Numbered from the stretch's first letter, positions 1 through 8,328 are shown. The stretch is 64,000 nt of DNA from Streptomyces katrae (GCF_002028425.1 NZ_CP020042.1:5183560-5247559); one strand, 5' to 3'. Numbers and translations are program-made. The notes: a model not told the origin generated them from the letters alone.

Positions 1-125
1 CGGTCAGTCAAGAGCGCTCCTTCGTCGCGTCGCTACGCGATGTCGCTGCGCTCCACTCTTGACAGCCCGTCCCGCCACGGAAAAACGAAGACTGCCGGGA
101 AACCCCCAAAGGAACGGGACGGACG
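1..125 (+). repeat. Dispersed palindromic core, copy A (cut by window start)
   Basis: The closing stem reads GTCAAGAG (7-14) and CTCTTGAC (56-63), with small hairpins between, followed by the arm ending in GACTGCCGGGAAACCCCC. Compared with the other copies the stem carries a G-to-A change on one side and the matching C-to-T change on the other, so base pairing is kept. The left outer arm lies beyond the window edge. Confidence 0.75.
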
Positions 126-231
126 TTCACTGGACATCCGGCGGACTCAGCGACCCTCCGGGGTCGTCGGGGGCCGCCTCGCCAAGCATCCGGGCCGACA
201 TCCATGCCATTCGGGGCCGCGATCCGCGACA

Positions 232-735
232 GATCGCTACGCGCTCCTCCCGTCTCAGCGTCCGCCGACCGCCTGGGGCCGCTGCCCGCACCAAAGGACG
301 ACAGAATCGGCATCCGGGGCCGGTGGGCGCGACAGATCGCTACGCGCTCCTCTCGTCTCGGCGTCCGGCGGCCGTCTGGGGCCGCTGCCCGCAGGAAAGG
401 ACGACAGGATCGGCATCCGGGGCCGGTGGGCGCGTCAAATCGCTACGCGCTCCTCTGATTTCGGCGTCCGCGACCCGCCTGGGGCCGCTGCCCGCACCAA
501 AGGCCGACGGAATTGGCATCCGAAGCCGCCAGGCGCGCCAGATCGCTACGCGCTCCTCGTTTTTCGGCGTCCGGCGGCCGCCGGGGGCTGATACCTGCAC
601 CAAATGACGACCAGGGCAGCATCCGGGCTTGCGGGCGCGTCAGATCGCTACGCGCTGCCGAAATCCCGGCGTCCGGCGGCCGGCTGGGGCTGGTGGCGGC
701 ACCAAAAGCCGATCCGCAGAGCATCCCGGCCCAAG
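232..735 (+). repeat. Tandem array, five direct ~103-bp units
   Basis: Units begin with (A/G)ATCGCTACGCGCT at 232, 335, 438, 541 and 643, spaced 103, 103, 103 and 102 bases. Each unit contains a GC-rich inverted repeat of the type GCGGCC-N6-GGCCGC and a CCGCACCAAA-like segment. Units are imperfect, so the array is not a recent duplication. They are too long and too contiguous to be CRISPR repeats with spacers. Confidence 0.8.
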
Positions 736-982
736 ACGGCCGCCAGCCGCCGAGAAATGAGGAGCGCGTAGCGATCTGACGCGCCTGGGGTCGCCTGATG
801 GCCTTCTCATCGGCATTTCGTGCAGGCAGCAACCCCAGCCGGCCGCCGGACGCTGAAAAGACAGGAGCGCGTAGCGATTTGATGCGCCCACCGGCCCCGG
901 ATGCCGATTCTGTCGGCCTTTGGTGCGGGCAGCGGCCCCAGGCGGTCGGCGGACGCCGAAACCAGAGGAGCGCGTAGCGATC
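736..982 (-). repeat. Opposed array of the same ~103-bp units
   Basis: Two complete units (777-879, 880-982) and one partial unit (736-776) lie in the opposite orientation; the complement of the unit start ends at 776, 879 and 982. They form the right arm of the large inverted repeat. The orientation switches near 735. Confidence 0.75.
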
Positions 983-1090
983 TGTCGCGGAGGGCGGCCC
1001 CGAATGGCATGGATGTCGGCCCGGATGCTTGGCGAGGCGGCCCCCGGCCTCCCCGCCTGGTCGCTGATTCCGCCGTGTGTCCATCGATGG

Positions 1091-1273
1091 ACCGTGCCGT
1101 TCTTCTGGGGGTTTCCCGGCAGTCCTTGTCTTTCCGGGGCGGGACGGGCTGTCAAGGGTCGCCGAAGGCGATCGCGAAGCGACGCGACCGAAGGGAGCGC
1201 CCTTGACAGGGCGGCCCGAACCGGAAGGACAGTGGGACTGACGGGAAAGCCCCAGGGCTGCTCTGAGACCGCC
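1091..1273 (-). repeat. Dispersed palindromic core, copy B
   Basis: The inner stem is CTGTCAAGGG (1149-1158) with CCCTTGACAG (1200-1209). It encloses small hairpins with C(GAA)G-type tips. Outer arms run from the GGGGGTTTCCCGGCAGTC type sequence on the left to GAGACCGCC (1265-1273) on the right. Its reverse complement aligns end to end with copies A and D. Confidence 0.8.
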
Positions 1274-1444
1274 CAGGTCAGACCCCGATCCCGTGGGTCC
1301 CGGGTGCCCGTCCTCCGCCGCCGCATCGCCGGAATCCCGATTCCCCCGCTCGGCCCCCGTCCGGCCCCCCAGTCCGCCCCACGCTCGGCCCCCCGCTGTC
1401 CGCCCCCGCCCCGCCCCCCGACGCCGCGCCGCACCGGGTGCGTG

Positions 1445-1501
1445 CTTGACTTCGGGGTAGCGCGATATATCGTGTTCTACAGAAGACGCGATATGTTGCG
1501 T
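1445..1501 (+). promoter_or_regulatory. Promoter and palindromic operator of the DUF4097-padR operon
   Basis: A TTGACT -35 (1446-1451) is followed after 16 bases by TATCGT (1468-1473). The -10 overlaps the perfect palindrome CGATATATCG (1463-1472). A second related element, CGCGATATGTTGCG, lies at 1487-1500. Two AT-rich boxes in a very GC-rich background, just before a PadR-type regulator operon, suggest an autorepressor operator; this is inference. Confidence 0.55.
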
Positions 1502-1535
1502 GCGTCGTCGTCAGTCCATGAGGAGGAGCAGCACC

Positions 1536-2459
1536 ATGCCTGAGCAGATGACCTGGTCCGTCCCCGCCCCCCAGCGGATCGCCTTCGAGCAGCCGGTCAC
1601 GGACCTGCGGGTCCGTGTGGTCGGCGGCACCGTCAACGTCGTCGCCTCCGAGGACGGGCCCGCTCGGCTGGAGGTCACCGAGGTCGACGGGCCCCCGCTG
1701 CACGTGGTGCAGGAGGGCGGCGTCCTCACCGTGTCCTACGAGGACCTGCCCTGGAACGGTTCCCAGGGCTTCAAGAAGTGGTTCGAGGGCAAGCCCTGGA
1801 AGGCCTGGTCCGGTTCCTCCGCCGACGGGCGCAAGGCCTGGGAGCGCAGCGTCACCGTCACGCTGACGGTGCCCGCCGCCACCGCCGTCCAGCTGGCCAC
1901 CGTCAGCGCGACCGCGTTCGTCTCCGGCATCTCCGCCGCCACCGAGGTCACCGGGGTCTCGGGCGACGCCACCCTGGTCGGGCTCTCCGGGCGGGTCAAG
2001 GCGCACACCGTGTCCGGCGGCGTCGAGGTGCAGTCCGTCACGGGTGAGCTCGGCTTCCACTCGGTCTCCGGCGGACTCACGGTCGTCGACGGCGCCGGCG
2101 GCAGCGTACGGGCCGACTCCGTGAGCGGTGACATGCTCATCGACCTCGCCCTCGACGGGGCGGCCGGCCGGCCGGTGGACATCTCCCTCAACTCCGTCTC
2201 CGGCCAGGTGGCGATCCGCCTCCCGCACCCCGCCGACGCCAGGGTCGAGGCCAACACCGCCACCGGCAGCGTCTCCAACGGGTTCGAGGACCTGCGCGTC
2301 ACCGGGCAGCTGGGCGCCAAGCGGATCACCGGCACCCTCGGCAAGGGCTCGGGCACCCTGCGGGCCACCACCGTCTCGGGGTCCATCGCCGTGCTGCGCC
2401 GCCCGCAGGCGGACGCCGAGGCCGCCGCTCCCCTCCAGCTCGACAAGAAGGTGCTCTGA
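1536..2459 (+). CDS. DUF4097 family beta-strand repeat protein
   Basis: A 307-residue protein without signal peptide or membrane segment. From about residue 90 it is a series of short strands with recurring V-S-G-x-(V/A) turns (VSGDATL, VSGGVEV, VSGGLTV, VSGDMLI, VSGQVAI), the pattern of the DUF4097 putative beta-helix/adhesin-like fold. The molecular function of the family is unsettled. The start was chosen because AGGAGGAG lies 8 bases upstream; an in-frame upstream start at 1500 lies in the operator. The PadR-type gene begins 2 bases after the stop, so the two are an operon. A second, lipoprotein-type DUF4097 gene lies at 37127-37882. Confidence 0.85.
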   Translation: MPEQMTWSVPAPQRIAFEQPVTDLRVRVVGGTVNVVASEDGPARLEVTEVDGPPLHVVQEGGVLTVSYEDLPWNGSQGFKKWFEGKPWKAWSGSSADGRKAWERSVTVTLTVPAATAVQLATVSATAFVSGISAATEVTGVSGDATLVGLSGRVKAHTVSGGVEVQSVTGELGFHSVSGGLTVVDGAGGSVRADSVSGDMLIDLALDGAAGRPVDISLNSVSGQVAIRLPHPADARVEANTATGSVSNGFEDLRVTGQLGAKRITGTLGKGSGTLRATTVSGSIAVLRRPQADAEAAAPLQLDKKVL

Positions 2460-2460
2460 C

Positions 2461-3351
2461 ATGCCGCCCGTCTTCGCCCACGGCCGCCTCCGCCTCTACC
2501 TCCTCAAGCTGCTGGACGAGGCGCCCCGCCACGGCTACGAGGTGATCCGCCTGCTGGAGGAGCGCTTCCAGGGCCTGTACGCGCCCTCCGCGGGCACGGT
2601 GTACCCGCGGCTGGCGAAGCTGGAGGCCGAGGGGCTCGTCACGTACGCCACCGAGGGCGGGCGCAAGGTGTACTCGATCACCGAGGCGGGCCGCGCCGAA
2701 CTGGCCGACCGGGGCGGGGAGCTGGCCGACCTGGAGCTGGAGATCCGCGACTCGGTGTCCGAGCTGGCCGCGGAGATCCGTGACGACGTCCGGGGCGCCG
2801 CCGGTGATCTGCGGCGCGAGATGCTGGCCGCGGCCAACGCCTCGGCGACGCAGCCCGAGGACGAGTCCTGGAAGGCCGCCAAGGAGGAGCTCCGCAAGGC
2901 GCGCCAGGAGTGGAAGGAGCAGGCCCGCCGGGCCAAGGACGAGAGCCGCCGGGCCCGTGAGGAGGCCCAGCAGGCCCGCCGTCAGGCCAAGGAGGCCCAG
3001 GAGCGGGCTCGCGAGGAGGTGCAGCGGATCGCCGCGCAGCTCCAGGAGCAGCTCAGCAAGACGGGCGGGGTGTTCGGCAGCCTGGCCGGGGCCTGGCTGG
3101 GCGGCGGCAACACGGCCGCCGCGCCCGAGACGCCCACCGCCCCCGGCCCCTCGGGCTCGGGCTGGGCCGAGGACCTGGCGCCCACCGCGGATCCGGCCCG
3201 CGACCTGGACCGGCTGCTGGACCGGTTCCGTGACGACATCCGGGACGCGGCCCGCGACCACGGGGTCACCCCGGCCCAGCTGGCCGAGGCCCGCGCCCAC
3301 CTGGCGGCCGCGGCCGCCCGCATCGAGGCGGGCCTGCGCCCGGGTGCCTAG
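2461..3351 (+). CDS. PadR family transcriptional regulator with long coiled-coil tail
   Basis: 296 residues. Residues 1-85 form a PadR winged helix (LYLLKLLDEAPRHGYEVIRLLEE, then the wing around GTVYPRLAKLEAEGLV). Residues about 90-200 are Ala/Arg/Glu/Gln-rich with heptad character, predicting an extended coiled coil, followed by a Pro/Gly linker and a helical C-terminus. PadR proteins are ligand- or stress-responsive repressors. The gene starts directly after the DUF4097 stop and probably represses its own operon through the palindrome at 1463-1472. It ends next to the convergent Clp-N gene (stops at 3351 and 3352). The ligand cannot be told from sequence. Confidence 0.85.
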   Translation: MPPVFAHGRLRLYLLKLLDEAPRHGYEVIRLLEERFQGLYAPSAGTVYPRLAKLEAEGLVTYATEGGRKVYSITEAGRAELADRGGELADLELEIRDSVSELAAEIRDDVRGAAGDLRREMLAAANASATQPEDESWKAAKEELRKARQEWKEQARRAKDESRRAREEAQQARRQAKEAQERAREEVQRIAAQLQEQLSKTGGVFGSLAGAWLGGGNTAAAPETPTAPGPSGSGWAEDLAPTADPARDLDRLLDRFRDDIRDAARDHGVTPAQLAEARAHLAAAAARIEAGLRPGA

Positions 3352-3912
3352 TCAGGCCGCGAGAGCCGCTTCCACCCTCGCGTACGTGACTCCGTGGTCC
3401 GCCAGGACCTCGGAGACCGTGCCGGGGCGGGTGAGCAGGGCCAGGAGCAGGTGCGGGGTGCCGATGTGGGGGTCCTTGCGGCCCAGGGTGATGCGCAGGG
3501 ACTGCTCCAGGGTCTTCTTCGCGCCCTGGGTGAAGGGGAAGTGACGCCGCTTCGGCTCGGGGCGCCCCAGGGCCTCGCGGAGCGAGGAGCCCAGCCCCCG
3601 CCTGCGGGGTGCGGGGGCCGTGAGGGCGCCCGCGCCGTGGGTCTCCTCGATGCGGGACACGACCTCCGAGAGGTCGATGCCGAGGCCCGCGAGGGCCTCC
3701 TCGTCCGCCCGGGACATTCCGCCCCGGCGGCGGGCGGCCTCCAGGTCCGCGGTGAGCGCGGCGCCGTCGACGCCGAGGCCGTCCAGTGCGCCCCCGTTCA
3801 GCAGGGACAGCAGCAGGTGCTCCTCGGTGACGGTGCCGGCTCCGGCCGCCACGGCCTGGGCGACGGCGCCGGACACCGCGTCGCGGGCGTCCCGGGTGAA
3901 GCGTTCGAACAT
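3352..3912 (-). CDS. Clp N-terminal domain protein (no ATPase domain)
   Basis: 186 residues. Two Clp_N-type repeats are visible: residues 1-65 (FTRDARDAVSGAVAQA, EEHLLLSLL) and about 120-186 (FTQGAKKTLEQSLRIT, HIGTPHLLLALL), separated by an Arg/Pro-rich linker. In ClpA/ClpC this domain binds adaptors and substrates. Here no AAA+ module follows, so the protein may act as a stand-alone adaptor or decoy. It is translationally coupled to the upstream HTH gene: that gene's TGA and this ATG share one base. This pairing is, to my knowledge, common in Streptomyces. Confidence 0.85.
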   Translation of the reverse strand: MFERFTRDARDAVSGAVAQAVAAGAGTVTEEHLLLSLLNGGALDGLGVDGAALTADLEAARRRGGMSRADEEALAGLGIDLSEVVSRIEETHGAGALTAPAPRRRGLGSSLREALGRPEPKRRHFPFTQGAKKTLEQSLRITLGRKDPHIGTPHLLLALLTRPGTVSEVLADHGVTYARVEAALAA

Positions 3913-4121
3913 CAGAGCCTCCCATGCTTCTTGTGCACGGCCTGCCGGCTGACGCCGAGTTCGGCCGCGATCTCCTGCCAGGACCAGCCCTGCGCGCGGG
4001 CGCTGCGCACCTGGACGGTCTCCAGCTGCTCCAGCAGCCGGCGGAGGGCGGCCACGGCGCGCAGGCCCACGCGGGGGTCCCGGTCTCCGGCCCGTTCGGC
4101 GAGATCGGTGGCTTCGGTCAT
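3912..4121 (-). CDS. Small helix-turn-helix regulator (sigma-like HTH)
   Basis: 69 residues, essentially one DNA-binding domain. The C-terminal half reads GWSWQEIAAELGVSRQAVHKKHGRL, a region-4-like HTH. The N-terminal part (DPRVGLRAVAALRRLLEQLE) is helical and probably dimerises. The ATG lies about 6 bases downstream of a strong promoter, so the transcript is probably leaderless. It overlaps the Clp-N gene by one base. It probably autoregulates through the TGTCAA-N6-TTGACA boxes around its promoter; this is inference. Confidence 0.8.
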   Translation of the reverse strand: MTEATDLAERAGDRDPRVGLRAVAALRRLLEQLETVQVRSARAQGWSWQEIAAELGVSRQAVHKKHGRL

Positions 4122-4168
4122 GCTGTCAATGTAGGTTGACACGGGAGGGGTGTCAACCCTGATTGACG
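4119..4168 (-). promoter_or_regulatory. Leaderless promoter with two TGTCAA-N6-TTGAC(A/G) operators
   Basis: On the minus strand TTGACA (4156-4151), a 17-base spacer and TACATT (4133-4128) form a near-consensus housekeeping promoter. The start codon (4121-4119) falls where transcription should begin. Two inverted repeats overlap it: TGTCAA-N6-TTGACA at 4124-4141 and TGTCAA-N6-TTGACG at 4151-4168, centres 27 bases apart. A protein on either box would cover the -10 or the -35. Confidence 0.6.
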
Positions 4169-4192
4169 GCGGAGTGCGGGAGGGGGTGCGGC

Positions 4193-5155
4193 TCAGACCG
4201 TGAGGACGATCTTTCCGAACAGGTCGCCCGCTTCGAGGCGTTCGAAGCCCTCGCGGGCGCGGTCCAGCGGAAGGACCTCGTCGATGACCGGACGGACCCC
4301 GGTGGTCGCGCAGAACGCCAGGAGGTCCTCCAGTTCGTCCTTCGTGCCCATCGTCGAGCCGACGACCTTCAGCTCCAGGAAGAAGATCCGCCGCAGCTCC
4401 CCGTGCGCAGGGGTGTCGCCGCTGGTGGCGCCGGAGATGACCAGGGTGCCGCCGGGGCGCAGGCACTTGACCGAGTGGGACCAGGTGGCCGCGCCCACCG
4501 TCTCGATCACCGCGTCCACCCGGTGCGGGAGCCGGGCGCCCGGCGGGAAGGCCTCGATCGCGCCCAGTTCCACGGCGCGCTTGCGCTTGGCCTCGTCCCG
4601 GCTGGTGGCGTAGACCCGCAGGCCCGCGGCCTTGCCCAGGACGATCGCGGCGGTGGCGACCCCGCCGCCCGCGCCCTGGACGAGGACCGAGTCGCCGGGG
4701 CGGACCCCGGCGTTGGTGAAGAGCATCCGGTACGCCGTCAGCCAGGCCGTCGGCATGCAGGCGGCCTCCGCGAAGGACAGCTCGGCGGGCTTGCGCAGCA
4801 CGTTCCACGCCGGGACGCTGACCTGCTCGGCGAAGGTCCCCTGGTAGCGCTCGGTGAGCACCGAGCGGGGCTCGTCCGGGCCGACGCCGTGGCCGCTCTG
4901 GCCGATCACGGAGTGCAGGACGACCTCGTTGCCGTCCTGGTCGGTGCCGGCCGCGTCGCAGCCGAGGATCATGGGCAGTTTGTCGGCGTCGAGGCCCACC
5001 CCGCGCAGGGACCACAGGTCGTGGTGGTTGAGCGAGGCGGCTTTGACGTTGACGGTCACCCAGCCGGGGCGGGCCTCGGGGGCCGGGCGTTCGCCCAGCT
5101 CAAGGCCGCTCAGCGGCTGGTCTCGGTCGATTCGGGCGGCGTAGGCAGCGAACAT
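4193..5155 (-). CDS. Zinc-binding dehydrogenase / quinone oxidoreductase-like MDR protein
   Basis: 320 residues of the medium-chain dehydrogenase/reductase family. The N-terminal GroES-like half contains VTVNVKAASLNHHDLWSLRG and ILGCDAAGTD. The Rossmann half has the dinucleotide motif VLVQGAGGGVATAA followed by YATSRDEAKRKRAVELGA. The usual Cys zinc ligands of true alcohol dehydrogenases are not evident, so an NAD(P)H-dependent quinone/enone reductase-type role is more likely. The start at 5155 (MFAAYAARID) fits family starts; the 41 extra in-frame residues upstream look like leader. Substrate unknown; apparently monocistronic. Confidence 0.85.
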   Translation of the reverse strand: MFAAYAARIDRDQPLSGLELGERPAPEARPGWVTVNVKAASLNHHDLWSLRGVGLDADKLPMILGCDAAGTDQDGNEVVLHSVIGQSGHGVGPDEPRSVLTERYQGTFAEQVSVPAWNVLRKPAELSFAEAACMPTAWLTAYRMLFTNAGVRPGDSVLVQGAGGGVATAAIVLGKAAGLRVYATSRDEAKRKRAVELGAIEAFPPGARLPHRVDAVIETVGAATWSHSVKCLRPGGTLVISGATSGDTPAHGELRRIFFLELKVVGSTMGTKDELEDLLAFCATTGVRPVIDEVLPLDRAREGFERLEAGDLFGKIVLTV

Positions 5156-5554
5156 GGCGCCAGAGGCTACCGGTCGGTAGGGCCCGTGACCAGGGGTGCG
5201 GGGGTGTGGATGGGCCGGAATGGAAGCGGAGTGAGATCTCTCAACTACCTTCCGTGCCATGCGGTTTGCGGGCTGCATAGGCCTAAACGGAAGAGATCGG
5301 CGGCCTCCGGATGGGGGTAATATTCAGGCCATGCGGTGGCTCGTCGTGAGCGTGTCACGGGCTCCGCACACTCCTTCTGCGTTCCCGGGGCGCCCTTCGC
5401 GCGCTCTTTCCGCGCGCCCGGTCGTACCTGGTCGTGCCTGGTCCGTTCGGTGAGGAGGCCCACGGCCGGCCGCGGCGAAGGACCCGGGACGTCCCCTCCC
5501 CGTTCGGGGGCGGGGAGGGTGCGTTCCCCTGCGCGGCGGCCCTCCGTACACGAA
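5156..5554. other. Intergenic region without recognisable gene
   Basis: Between the MDR dehydrogenase and the malic enzyme terminator. It should contain the dehydrogenase promoter on the minus strand near 5156-5260, but no clear -35/-10 pair was found. Frames through it are short and lack ribosome-binding sites. Nothing else is recognised. Confidence 0.5.
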
Positions 5555-5586
5555 GAGGCCCGGCCGGATCACTCCGGCCGGGCCTC
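5555..5586 (-). terminator. Terminator of the malic enzyme gene
   Basis: A perfect 14-bp stem GAGGCCCGGCCGGA (5555-5568) pairs with 5573-5586 around the loop TCAC, 34 bases after the malic enzyme stop. There is no T-tract, as is usual for Streptomyces hairpin terminators. Confidence 0.8.
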
Positions 5587-5619
5587 ACCCGTTCAGCCCC
5601 GCGGGGCCCCGCCCGTCAC

Positions 5620-6822
5620 TCAGACGAGGCGGGCCACACCGTCGGCCTTCGCCGCCGCGGCGACCGCGGCCGTGACGGCCTCGGCGACGCGCTCGTCGAA
5701 CGGCGAGGGGATCACGTAGTCGGCGGCGAGCTCGTCACCCACGACACCGGCGATGGCGTCGGCGGCGGCGATCTTCATGCCCTCGGTGATCCGGGTCGCG
5801 CGGACCTTCAGGGCACCCGCGAAGATGCCCGGGAAGGCCAGCACGTTGTTGATCTGGTTCGGGAAGTCCGAACGGCCCGTGGCCACGACCGCCGCGTACT
5901 TGTGCGCGACGTCGGGGTGCACCTCGGGGTTCGGGTTGGCCATGGCGAAGACGAAGGAGTTCTGCGCCATCGTGGCCACGGCCTCCTCGCCGACCGTGCC
6001 GCCGGAGACGCCGATGAAGACGTCCGCGCCCGCGAGGGCCTCCTCCAGCGTCCCGGTCAGGCCCGACTTGTTGGTCAGGCCCGCGATCTCCGCCTTGACG
6101 TCGGTCAGGTCGGCGCGGTCCGCCGAGACGACGCCCTTGCGGTCGGTGACGCAGACGTCGCCGATGCCCGCGTCCACGAGGATCTTGGCGATGGCGATGC
6201 CCGCCGCGCCGGCGCCCGCGATCACGGCGCGCAGGTCGCCGAGGGTGCGGCCGGTCAGCTTGGCCGCGTTGCGCAGGGCGGCCAGCGTCACGATGGCCGT
6301 GCCGTGCTGGTCGTCGTGGAAGATCGGGATGTCCAGCGCCTCCTGGAGGCGCCGCTCGATCTCGAAGCAGCGGGGGGCGGAGATGTCCTCCAGGTTCACC
6401 CCGCCGAAGGACGGCGCCAGACGGATGACCGTCTCGACGATCTCGTCCGTGTCCTTGGTCGCGAGCGCGATCGGAACCGCGTCCACGCCGCCGAACTGCT
6501 TGAACAGAATCGCCTTGCCCTCCATGACGGGGAGGGAGGCCTCGGGACCGATGTCACCGAGTCCGAGCACGGCCGTGCCGTCGGTGACGACGGCGACCAC
6601 GTTGGACTTCCAGGTGTACTCGTTCACGAGTTCCGGCTGCTCGGCGATGGCGGTGCACACCTTCGCCACGCCGGGCGTGTAGGCCAGGGACAGGTCATCC
6701 TTGTCCTTGACGGGCACGGTGGCCTGGATGGCCATCTTGCCGCCCCGGTGCAGCGCGAAGACCGCATCGGGGTTGTTGTCCGTCGCACTGTCGCTGCGAG
6801 GGTTGACGATCTCGGCTGCCAC
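5620..6822 (-). CDS. NAD(P)-dependent malic enzyme
   Basis: 400 residues. It oxidatively decarboxylates malate to pyruvate and so links the TCA cycle to pyruvate and reducing power. The malic N-domain contains LSLAYTPGVAKVC and the catalytic region VTDGTAVLGLGDIGPEA. The metal/substrate segment FHDDQHGTA is present. The NAD-binding domain has IAGAGAAGIAIAKIL (GxGxxG type). It is the short bacterial form without a fused phosphotransacetylase domain. The GTG start at 6822 follows AAGGGG. About 500 bases of non-coding DNA separate it from the divergent transporter operon. Confidence 0.92.
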   Translation of the reverse strand: MAAEIVNPRSDSATDNNPDAVFALHRGGKMAIQATVPVKDKDDLSLAYTPGVAKVCTAIAEQPELVNEYTWKSNVVAVVTDGTAVLGLGDIGPEASLPVMEGKAILFKQFGGVDAVPIALATKDTDEIVETVIRLAPSFGGVNLEDISAPRCFEIERRLQEALDIPIFHDDQHGTAIVTLAALRNAAKLTGRTLGDLRAVIAGAGAAGIAIAKILVDAGIGDVCVTDRKGVVSADRADLTDVKAEIAGLTNKSGLTGTLEEALAGADVFIGVSGGTVGEEAVATMAQNSFVFAMANPNPEVHPDVAHKYAAVVATGRSDFPNQINNVLAFPGIFAGALKVRATRITEGMKIAAADAIAGVVGDELAADYVIPSPFDERVAEAVTAAVAAAAKADGVARLV

Positions 6823-7349
6823 TTCGTGTGACCCCTTAAGTCCTTGTGTTGATTGAGGGTGGCCACTCCTGGTTAAGGGGTGGGCGGGCACCGCGTCCGT
6901 ACTCCGCGTCGACGGTTGGCCCGTCTCCGCAGAGGGGAGGTTCGTACGCGCGGGCGCGCCGCACGCGCGCCCTGAGCCCCGGATGAGGGGTGTAAGGATC
7001 TGTTCTACCCGAAGAGCACACGCCCAGACGAGTCGATTCCGGACTGATCGTAGGGTCCTTGTCCCGGTTTTGGCCAAAAGTCCAAAGGTTGCTGTCCACC
7101 ACCTGAGACGAGCCGTAAATAGTGAGGCGAAAATGCCAGGTCACGGCGGTTTGTGCGGCTCCGAGGGGCCTTGCCCGCAGTCCTGTTGGGTAGTCGGGGG
7201 CGCCCGTTATCTGATTTTGACCTCACGGGCACCCTGAATGCGCCAGTCCGAATGGCAAGATGCCGTAATCACACAAGGTCGCGGCACTCGATGGTGCGTG
7301 CTCGACCTGTTCTCGGATGCTTTTCCACCCCCGTCGGAGGAACCAGCTC
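6823..7349. promoter_or_regulatory. Divergent regulatory region, malic enzyme / amino-acid ABC importer
   Basis: 527 bases with no credible gene. It must hold promoters for both directions. A perfect 12-bp AT-rich palindrome TTTTGGCCAAAA lies at 7068-7079, an obvious candidate operator in this GC-rich setting. No -35/-10 pair could be assigned with confidence. Confidence 0.45.
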
Positions 7350-8297
7350 ATGACCGCAAGCACCACCCGTCGTACGACCGCCGCCCGGTCCCGGATCGCC
7401 GCGGTCGGCGCGATCGCGGTCGCCGGCGCCCTGATCCTCACCGGCTGTGGCGACCAGACCGACAAGTCGTCTTCCGGTACGGGTACGGCGGACAAGAGCG
7501 CCCCGCTGTTCTCCAAGCTCCCGAAGAAGATCCAGGACGCGGGTGTCATCAAGGTCGGCTCCGACACCGCCTACGCCCCGATGGAGTACGTGGACGGCGG
7601 CAAGATCGTCGGCGTGGACCCGGACATCGCCGAGGCGCTCGGCAAGCAGCTCGGCGTGAAGCTCCAGTTCACCTCCGGCACCTTCGACGGCCTGATCACC
7701 TCCCTGGAGACCGGCCGCCAGGACGTGGCCATCTCCTCGATCACGGACAACAAGAAGCGCCAGGAAGGCCTCGACGACAAGGGCCAGAAGATCGGCAAGG
7801 GCGTCGACTTCGTCGACTACATGTCCTCCGGCGTCTCCCTCCTGGTCAAGAAGGGCAACCCGGACAACATCAAGTCCCTCGACGACCTCTGCGGCAAGAC
7901 GGTCGCCGTCCAGCGCGGCACTATCTACGAGGACACCTTCAAGGCCCAGGCCGAGAAGTGCGGGGACAAGAAGCTCACCATCGAGGCCTTCGACACGGAC
8001 GCCGACGCGCAGGTCCGCGTGAAGGCCGGCGGCGCCGTCGCCGACCTGAACGACTTCCCGGTCACCTCGTACATCGCGAAGACCTCGGGCGGCGGCAACG
8101 ACTTCGAGGTCGGCGGCCAGCAGTCCGACGTCGGCCTCTTCGGCATCGCGGTCTCCAAGGACAACACCCAGCTCCGCGACGCCCTCAAGGAAGCCGTCGA
8201 CGCCATCATCAAGGACGGCTCCTACGCCAAGGTCCTGGAGAAGTGGAACGTGAAGGACGGCGCCGTGCAGTCCGCCACGATCAACGCCGGCAAGTAA
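7350..8297 (+). CDS. Amino-acid ABC transporter substrate-binding lipoprotein (glutamate type)
   Basis: 315 residues. A signal peptide ends in the lipobox LTGC (Cys33 lipidated), so the protein is anchored outside the membrane. The rest is a family-3 solute-binding protein: IKVGSDTAYAPMEYVDGGKIVGVDPDIAEAL, FDGLITSLETGRQDVAISS and KTVAVQRGTIYEDTF. The start has GGAGGA 9 bases upstream. It is first of three genes (binding protein, permease, ATPase) and delivers substrate to the permease that follows after 31 bases. Glutamate or another polar amino acid is likely by family resemblance only. Confidence 0.9.
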   Translation: MTASTTRRTTAARSRIAAVGAIAVAGALILTGCGDQTDKSSSGTGTADKSAPLFSKLPKKIQDAGVIKVGSDTAYAPMEYVDGGKIVGVDPDIAEALGKQLGVKLQFTSGTFDGLITSLETGRQDVAISSITDNKKRQEGLDDKGQKIGKGVDFVDYMSSGVSLLVKKGNPDNIKSLDDLCGKTVAVQRGTIYEDTFKAQAEKCGDKKLTIEAFDTDADAQVRVKAGGAVADLNDFPVTSYIAKTSGGGNDFEVGGQQSDVGLFGIAVSKDNTQLRDALKEAVDAIIKDGSYAKVLEKWNVKDGAVQSATINAGK

Positions 8298-8328
8298 CAC
8301 CGAAGCGCTCCACTGAAGGGCAGTCATT

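Larger units (their letters stand above)
1..1273. repeat. 1.2-kb non-coding inverted repeat made of palindromic cores and 103-bp units
   Basis: No convincing gene lies before 1536. The stretch is an inverted repeat. The left arm (1-478, continuing off the window) matches the reverse complement of 736-1213, and the right arm runs on to 1273. Landmarks pair with a constant coordinate sum of 1214: the CTCTTGAC box ends at 63 and its partner starts at 1151; unit starts at 232, 335 and 438 pair with 982, 879 and 776. There is therefore no net insertion or deletion between the arms. About 50 bases around 171-224 are identical to the complement of 990-1043. The loop (479-735) carries extra units. 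All frames through it look like shadows of the repeat. Function unknown. Confidence 0.85.

Noticed and set aside
232..982. 103-bp repeats considered as a CRISPR array
   Set aside because: Units are ~103 bases, contiguous without unique spacers, GC-rich, and switch orientation near 735; no cas gene is near.
40..1434. Several Arg/Pro-rich open frames on both strands across the repeat region
   Set aside because: They follow the repeat periodicity, lack ribosome-binding sites and have composition typical of non-coding high-GC frames.
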